From Argopecten irradians (lineage: Eukaryota > Mollusca > Bivalvia > Pectinida > Pectinidae), in contig NC_091143.1 in assembly GCF_041381155.1 (NCBI RefSeq), positions 42,548,996 to 42,612,995 on the forward strand: a DNA stretch of 64,000 nt, in the 5' to 3' direction. This document shows positions 58,666 through 64,000 of the stretch, piece by piece. The notes under the pieces are model-generated. The model saw only the letters and a list, made by a program, of their open reading frames with translations, searched no databases and was not told the DNA's origin. Every line of letters starts with the position of its first letter. Within the stretch, counting starts at the first letter, position 1. The position numbers and the translations under genes were made by a program.

Positions 58666-60280
58666 ATGAGTGGTGATACACCTGGTGAGGCTCTCGAGGA
58701 GTCAGTCAAAGACAGTGATGATGAACTTGTATTCTCACAGAGTAACAGTGAAATTTTCAGTCATCTATCTGACATTATCGGAAATAACAACCGCTTGAAA
58801 TTTAAAGAAAAATTGAACGAAATTTACAATGGCAATATCACTGAACTTTGTGGTATACGATCGGGCTTATATGAACTCGCACTAGAGAGAAAACGTGATA
58901 CACCGAAAGGGCAATTGATACGCAGAACAAATGGTGGTAATTCACAAGCTAGTGATAAATTGCTCGATGATATATACGTGTTATTTCACTACATTGATGG
59001 TACAACAGTAAACAGTATGGATATTAACAATCTCCTTCGGATGAAAGACCGCGCTAAATCAATCTGTGGAGTCCCCTCCTCGGGAGCCTCAGATATCGAG
59101 GACCAAGTACAGGTGAGCGCACAGGTAAACAATACAGACGGCTCGTACAGACGGCTCGTGCAATGACATAGGCGTAAACAACTGTAGGTGTATGTGTAAT
59201 AACAAGGAAACACTTGAATTTCTGAAGAATATTCAATTAGCGCTTGATAAAAAGATGGAGGAAATCAAAGCGGAAATGTTAAAACAAACTAATAAGTTGG
59301 AAAGAGAAATAAAACGTTACAAGCATGATATAATGGAAAAAGACACGACAATCAGTTTACTTCAAACAGAAAACGACAGAGAGAAAAATGAAAAGGCAAT
59401 GTTAAGAAATGAAATACGAATGATTCGCGAACACAATAAAATGATTGAACATTCCACAGAGGTCTCTAATGAAAAACTAATGCCCACTCTTGAAAAGATA
59501 AACAAAAAACTCAATGGAATGGAGGCCAAGTTAGAAAGAAAAAACACAGTTGAATCAAAATCAAACAGGCAATGTAATGATGAAGAAGTTAACAAAAACA
59601 ACCGACGTCCAGATGACGTATTAAATGTCTCCGACAGTCACGTTATACAGAATCAAATGAGTGAAGGTACTGAGGGACAGGATGAACACCATCTTATATC
59701 GATAACAAACACTACTACTTCAGGCGGGATACGTCTACAAAACAATGATACTCCGAACCCCGAAGGTTCGACATTATCGCGAAGACCAGAAAGGTTTTCT
59801 TTGTCCATGGAGAAGGATTCTTATCCGACGTCTTATGCACCAAGGACAAGTAGAGTCTACGATAAATACGATGAGACAGCGCAATCGTATTCAAAAGTTG
59901 TTTCGCAAAATCATCAGCACGATCAAGAGTATGGACAAGCTATACCAACGAAAATTACGTCTCAATATGAATTTTGCGGCGTCAAGACGGGGCCGCGAAT
60001 AAAGCGTATCGTATTATCGCGTGTAAAGGGTGACGCATCACCCGAATCAGTCACCAAAACCATAAAAGAGTATGCCTTATCTCGTGGAGTTATTGTGACA
60101 TTTGTTCGTGTGCTAAAGAAGTGGGAAGGTAATCGCTGGGTTCCGCCGAACTACACTCTGCGTCTGAATATTCGCGCAGACTGTTTTGATAGATCCATGG
60201 CAGAAAACTTTTGGCCTTCTGACATAAAGGCCCGAGTTTGGGAAACAGCGTCGAGTAGGCAAAGTGATGGATTTGCGTGA
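58666..60280 (+). CDS. LINE ORF1 protein (coiled coil), interrupted by a 13-base duplication
   Basis: The first part (from MSGDTPGEALEESVKDSDDE) is a helical acidic head of about 155 residues. The second part (KNIQLALDKKMEEIKAEMLK onward) is a long coiled coil, then a low-complexity linker and a C-terminal RRM-like block with TKTIKEYALSRGVIVTF and ENFWPSDIKARVWE. The frame changes at 59134-59159, where ACAGACGGCTCGT is present twice in tandem; with a single copy the two parts would form one frame of about 530 residues. ORF1 proteins bind the LINE RNA. The coding end overlaps ORF2 by 17 bases. Confidence 0.8.
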
Positions 60281-63200
60281 TATGGATAACACAACTACCA
60301 TGTTCTTATTGATGTTGTTAGTGATGGCCACTGCTACAAGTATCAACATAGTTGGTTGGAACGCACGCGGTGTTATGTATGGTGCTCCGTATTTGAGCGA
60401 ACTCTTAAATTCCAATGACATCGTGATTATCACAGAAACATGGCTACTACCTGAACAATCCGACTTCCTTAATACCATAGATAACCGATTTAGCAGTTAC
60501 AATATGACAGATAGCCGAATACCTACTGATATCGAAGAACGGACGCGAGTGACGGGTTACGGTGGCATTGGCATAATGTGGAGAAAAACTCTAGGTCTCT
60601 CAGTGATCTCCATAGACTGTACTTCCCGGATAATATGTGCTGTGATTCCATGTAACCAAACGAATATATATATAATTGGTGTGTTGATGCCGTCATCAAA
60701 CTGTAGTAAAACCGATTACATCAATGCTCTCGAAACGCTAGAATGTCGCTACGACAAATACACAAATGACGGTACCGTACTCATAATAGGAGATTTCAAC
60801 GCCCACGTCAGTAAAGATTTTGGGACAAAAAACCATAAAAGTGCAAACAGAAAAGGAATTTTATTACAATCATTCATACAGCAAAGACAACTGTGTTCAA
60901 TAAATAGTCAAACATGGTCTTTCGGACCTGATTACACATATATGACAAAAAATGGAATTTATAGAACATTTATCGACCACGCCTTGTTTCCAAAGTACGA
61001 AATGGATATGGTTAACAGAAGTGGAGTAATCGATGAGTGTGTTCTAAATACGTCCGATCATTTGCCGATTGGCTTGACACTTACTCTTCCGCATTATAGA
61101 GCAAACGCGATCCCTTACCGATCAGACAGTTTTGTTGTTAACTGGAAACGAGTTTCCAATGACCAACTCGACACTTTTCGTCTACAAGTGCAACAAGAAG
61201 TCAAAGCGCTAGACGACGATATATCGGCTGATCTCAGTGACAATGATATGCTTCTGAAAAGGTTTTGTAAACAAGTTGATAAGGCTGCGAAGGAGTGTTT
61301 ACCGCAAAAGACGCATAGACCTTATTTGAAACCATATTGGAAAGACGGTCATGTAAAATCAGCACACAAGCTTATGCGAGAACAACGTATCATATGGATC
61401 GCACATGGTCAACCGCGCGGATTCTGCTATGCATCATACGCTAAATATAAAGAAGCAAAACGAAACTTTAGGAAAGAGATGAATAAGGCAAGAGAAGCTT
61501 ACTTAAACAAGCAATATGAAGATCTTATGACGGCCGCAGAACTAGACGTCGGAACATTTTTCAAGGTAGTGCGCTCAAAGAATATCCGAAAAGAATCATG
61601 TAACGAGCTGCGTGTTAATGGCGAGATAGTACGAGATCCTGATACACTCAGAGATATCTGGTACCTACACTATAAGCATTTAAGTAGTCCTATAAGCAGG
61701 GCTCACTTTGATGAAGAGTTTAAAACCCATATTGAATCAGAAGTGGCAAATCTTCATGTGCAGTCATTTGATAATGTTGATACAATCTTGGACACACCAA
61801 TTACTAGTGAAGACATTTTGTTTGAACTGAAATCAATGAAAAGAGGAAAAGCGGCTGGACATGACAAGATATCTGTTGAACATCTTCAATGTTTGTCAGA
61901 CATTATTGTGGAATTATTGGCAAAAATATTTAACAACATTATACGAACCGAAGTCTGCCCGGATCATTTCAAGTTAGGAATAGTTATAACGTTATATAAA
62001 GGAAACAATAAAGGCAGACTTGACGTCAACAGTTATAGGGATATAACCTTAATGTCGGTAATTCAAAAGCTTTTCGAGAAAATAATTTACAGACGTTTAC
62101 TTATATTTTCGGAGATTAACAATTTTCCCTCTAAATTCCAACAAGGATTTCGCCGGGGATGTGGTAGTATTACGGCAGGATTCATTCTAAATGAAAGTAT
62201 ATCTAGCTGTATGGAAACGTCATCTCCGGTATGTGTAGCATTTTTAGACAATCAAAAAGCCTTTAACAGTGTTTGGATAGCAGGCCTCTTCTACAAACTA
62301 TACCAGCTCGGAGTCAACTCGAAAACATGGAGACTTTTGTATAACTCCTTTCAAAATATATAAAGCTATGGTACTATATGGCGGGAAAATGTCGGAAACC
62401 TACTTCGTCAAACAAGGCGTCGGTCAAGGCCGCATCATATCTGCCTGGATGTTTCTCGTCATGATTGACAGCTTAGCGCATGAATTGGACGTATCTCGAA
62501 ATGGAATAGTTGTGGAAAATATACATATTCCATGTATACTTCTTGCGGACGATACTTGTGTCATATCTGGAAGCAATACCACACTGCAACGACTCCTCGA
62601 TATCGTATACAACTACTCACGGAAATGGAGGCTCAACTACAATTCTACTAAAAGTGCAGCAGTAATATTTCGTACAGAGAGAAGAAGAGTCGATTTAGGA
62701 AAATGTAAAGTATCACTTGGTGAAGAACAACTTCCTATGGAAAGATCAAAAATATACGCGGGCATTACTTTCAACGAAAACCTCAAAAGCGACCTCGCTA
62801 TGCAGGAGTCGACTGCCAAGAATAGGAGGAAATTGAACAGCTTCATTTCGATAGGAATTCACAAAAATGGAATGAACCCTATCTCAAGTGTTTCAATATG
62901 GAAAAAAGTGATTTTACCATCTCTCTTATTCGGATGTGAACTGTGGAGTAATTTTTCCAACACCACGTTAAACGATATGGAAATATTTCAGCGTCAAGCC
63001 GCGCGCAGAATACAAGGATTCGACACCCGCTCTCCGAAAGCTGTAACTATATCATCATTAGGCCTTAGCGAGATAAATGCAGAAATTCAGAAGTACAAGC
63101 TCTTCTTCTGGAATAAGCTTTATACAGGGGATGACGTCTTTCTATGGAAGCAATTATTTGATGTCAGACTGAAAACATATACGACAAACAACATCAATTC

Positions 63201-63804
63201 CTTGGGATTTATACCGGATGTGCACAATATAATGAAAAATTACAATATCGAGATTTTCTTTGGATTTAACAACCCTGACGACGATATTCCTTCAAAGGGA
63301 CAATGGAAACAGTTCATAAAACGGATAGTACAAAATCGCGAGGAGGAGAAATGGAGAGAATCTTTGGCTGCTAAAGAAAGTCTACACATTTTTGCTAGCA
63401 TACATACTAAGCTGGATACACATCCACTGTGGAAGATCTCTAAATTAAGTGTGAAGGATACATGGCAGATGAGTGACCTTATACACTTATCCTTTGTCTG
63501 GGAAGTTGTTCCTGTTATTTGCAAATTATGTGGTAAAACGGTAACTGATATAGTAGTACATTTTCTGATAGAATGCCATATTCTGTTTGCTGAGAGGGAT
63601 CTAATCCTGGAGATCATTGTTAATTTTCTTCATGTTAATGACTATGTTACATTTACGAACATGAGTGAAACTGATCAAACAAAATTTATCCTTGGCAGGC
63701 GATCACAAGATATCGATTTGTCAGACGAAAACTGGACAGAAATGATGAAATACATCTCAAAATTGATACCTAAAATGTATGCAAAAATTTATGAATATTT
63801 ATAA
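60264..63804 (+). CDS. LINE ORF2: endonuclease-reverse transcriptase (frameshifted)
   Basis: About 1180 codons. Endonuclease of the exonuclease/endonuclease/phosphatase fold: NIVGWNARGV, IITETW, GDFNAHVSKDFG and TSDHLPIGL. Reverse transcriptase: MKRGKAAGHDKISVEHL, YKGNNKGRLDVNSYRDITLM, FQQGFRRGCG, VAFLDNQKAFNSVW (motif A; N where D is usual in the KAFDS position), GVGQGRIISAWMF and LLADDTCVIS (active site, L replacing the usual Y). A zinc knuckle CKLCGKTVTDIVVHFLIEC lies near the end. The frame shifts by one base close to 62360, between motifs A and B, with TAA at 62361-62363. No RNase H domain is seen. The clade is uncertain (CR1/L2/Jockey-like group). Confidence 0.85.
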
Positions 63805-64000
63805 AAGACAGTGACGAATCTAAGAAACAACTAGAATATGAACAATAAGTAAACCAGACATAACGTAGCAACGTTGCTCGAACTTGTAAATATTAACGTT
63901 CAAGTATTTCACATGAACTGATTCTACACTGCATTTTTTTCTATGTTCCTTGCTGTTGTAATCTCATAAAAATGAGGAAATAAAGAATATCTATCTATCT
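63805..64000 (+). mobile_element. LINE 3' untranslated region and tail
   Basis: After the TAA at 63802-63804, about 180 AT-rich bases contain AAATAAAGAATATC (polyadenylation-like) and end in ATCTATCTATCT at the window edge, a simple-repeat tail as in many LINE groups. The right flank lies outside the window. Confidence 0.7.

Overview
The window looks like a piece of a bivalve or other mollusc genome. It is AT-rich, its host gene is split into short exons by large introns, and it carries a very high load of mobile elements. The hexamer-like motif TTATCTCCCTT, common in mollusc DNA, recurs (about 3301, 9061, 12834, 34139 and inverted near 14876). No bacterial, plasmid or phage backbone is visible. 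The species call is an inference.

From 2.2 to 36.2 kb there is one host gene on the + strand. At least eleven exons join with matching splice phases. It encodes a coiled-coil protein with a Ser/Pro-rich tail, then a basic and an acidic stretch. I do not recognise the gene. Its 5' start lies upstream of the window or was not found. The 3' end offers several alternatives: an early terminal exon (19.5 kb), a main terminal exon (31.5 kb), an alternative donor inside that exon leading to two more exons (35.1 and 36.1 kb), and a 77-base cassette exon (27.4 kb) that shifts frame.

The introns hold many mobile elements. The first contains a nearly unaged Ty3/gypsy-type LTR element on the - strand (2642-9108), whose integrase lies upstream of its reverse transcriptase, as in the Gmr1 group. 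Others hold five copies of an ~80-base MITE, several perfect or near-perfect hairpins (one loaded with TGACGTCA boxes), tRNA-derived SINE heads, a tandem 170-base repeat and a pogo-like remnant.

From 38.9 kb to the end the window is almost all mobile DNA: a Ngaro/DIRS-type tyrosine-recombinase retroelement with split direct repeats (38960-44300); an 8.7 kb Polinton (46157-54864) with polymerase, ATPase and integrase but no recognisable capsid or protease genes, and with an expanded GGT repeat inside the ATPase reading frame; an array of tRNA-like SINE heads (55.04-57.02 kb) interrupted by a 978-base inverted-repeat element; and a LINE (58.7 kb to the window end) with a coiled-coil ORF1 and an endonuclease-reverse transcriptase ORF2.

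No new cellular pathway is encoded here. The most notable things are the element architectures (integrase-first gypsy, capsid-less Polinton), the repeat tract open in several frames, and the alternative 3' ends of the host gene.
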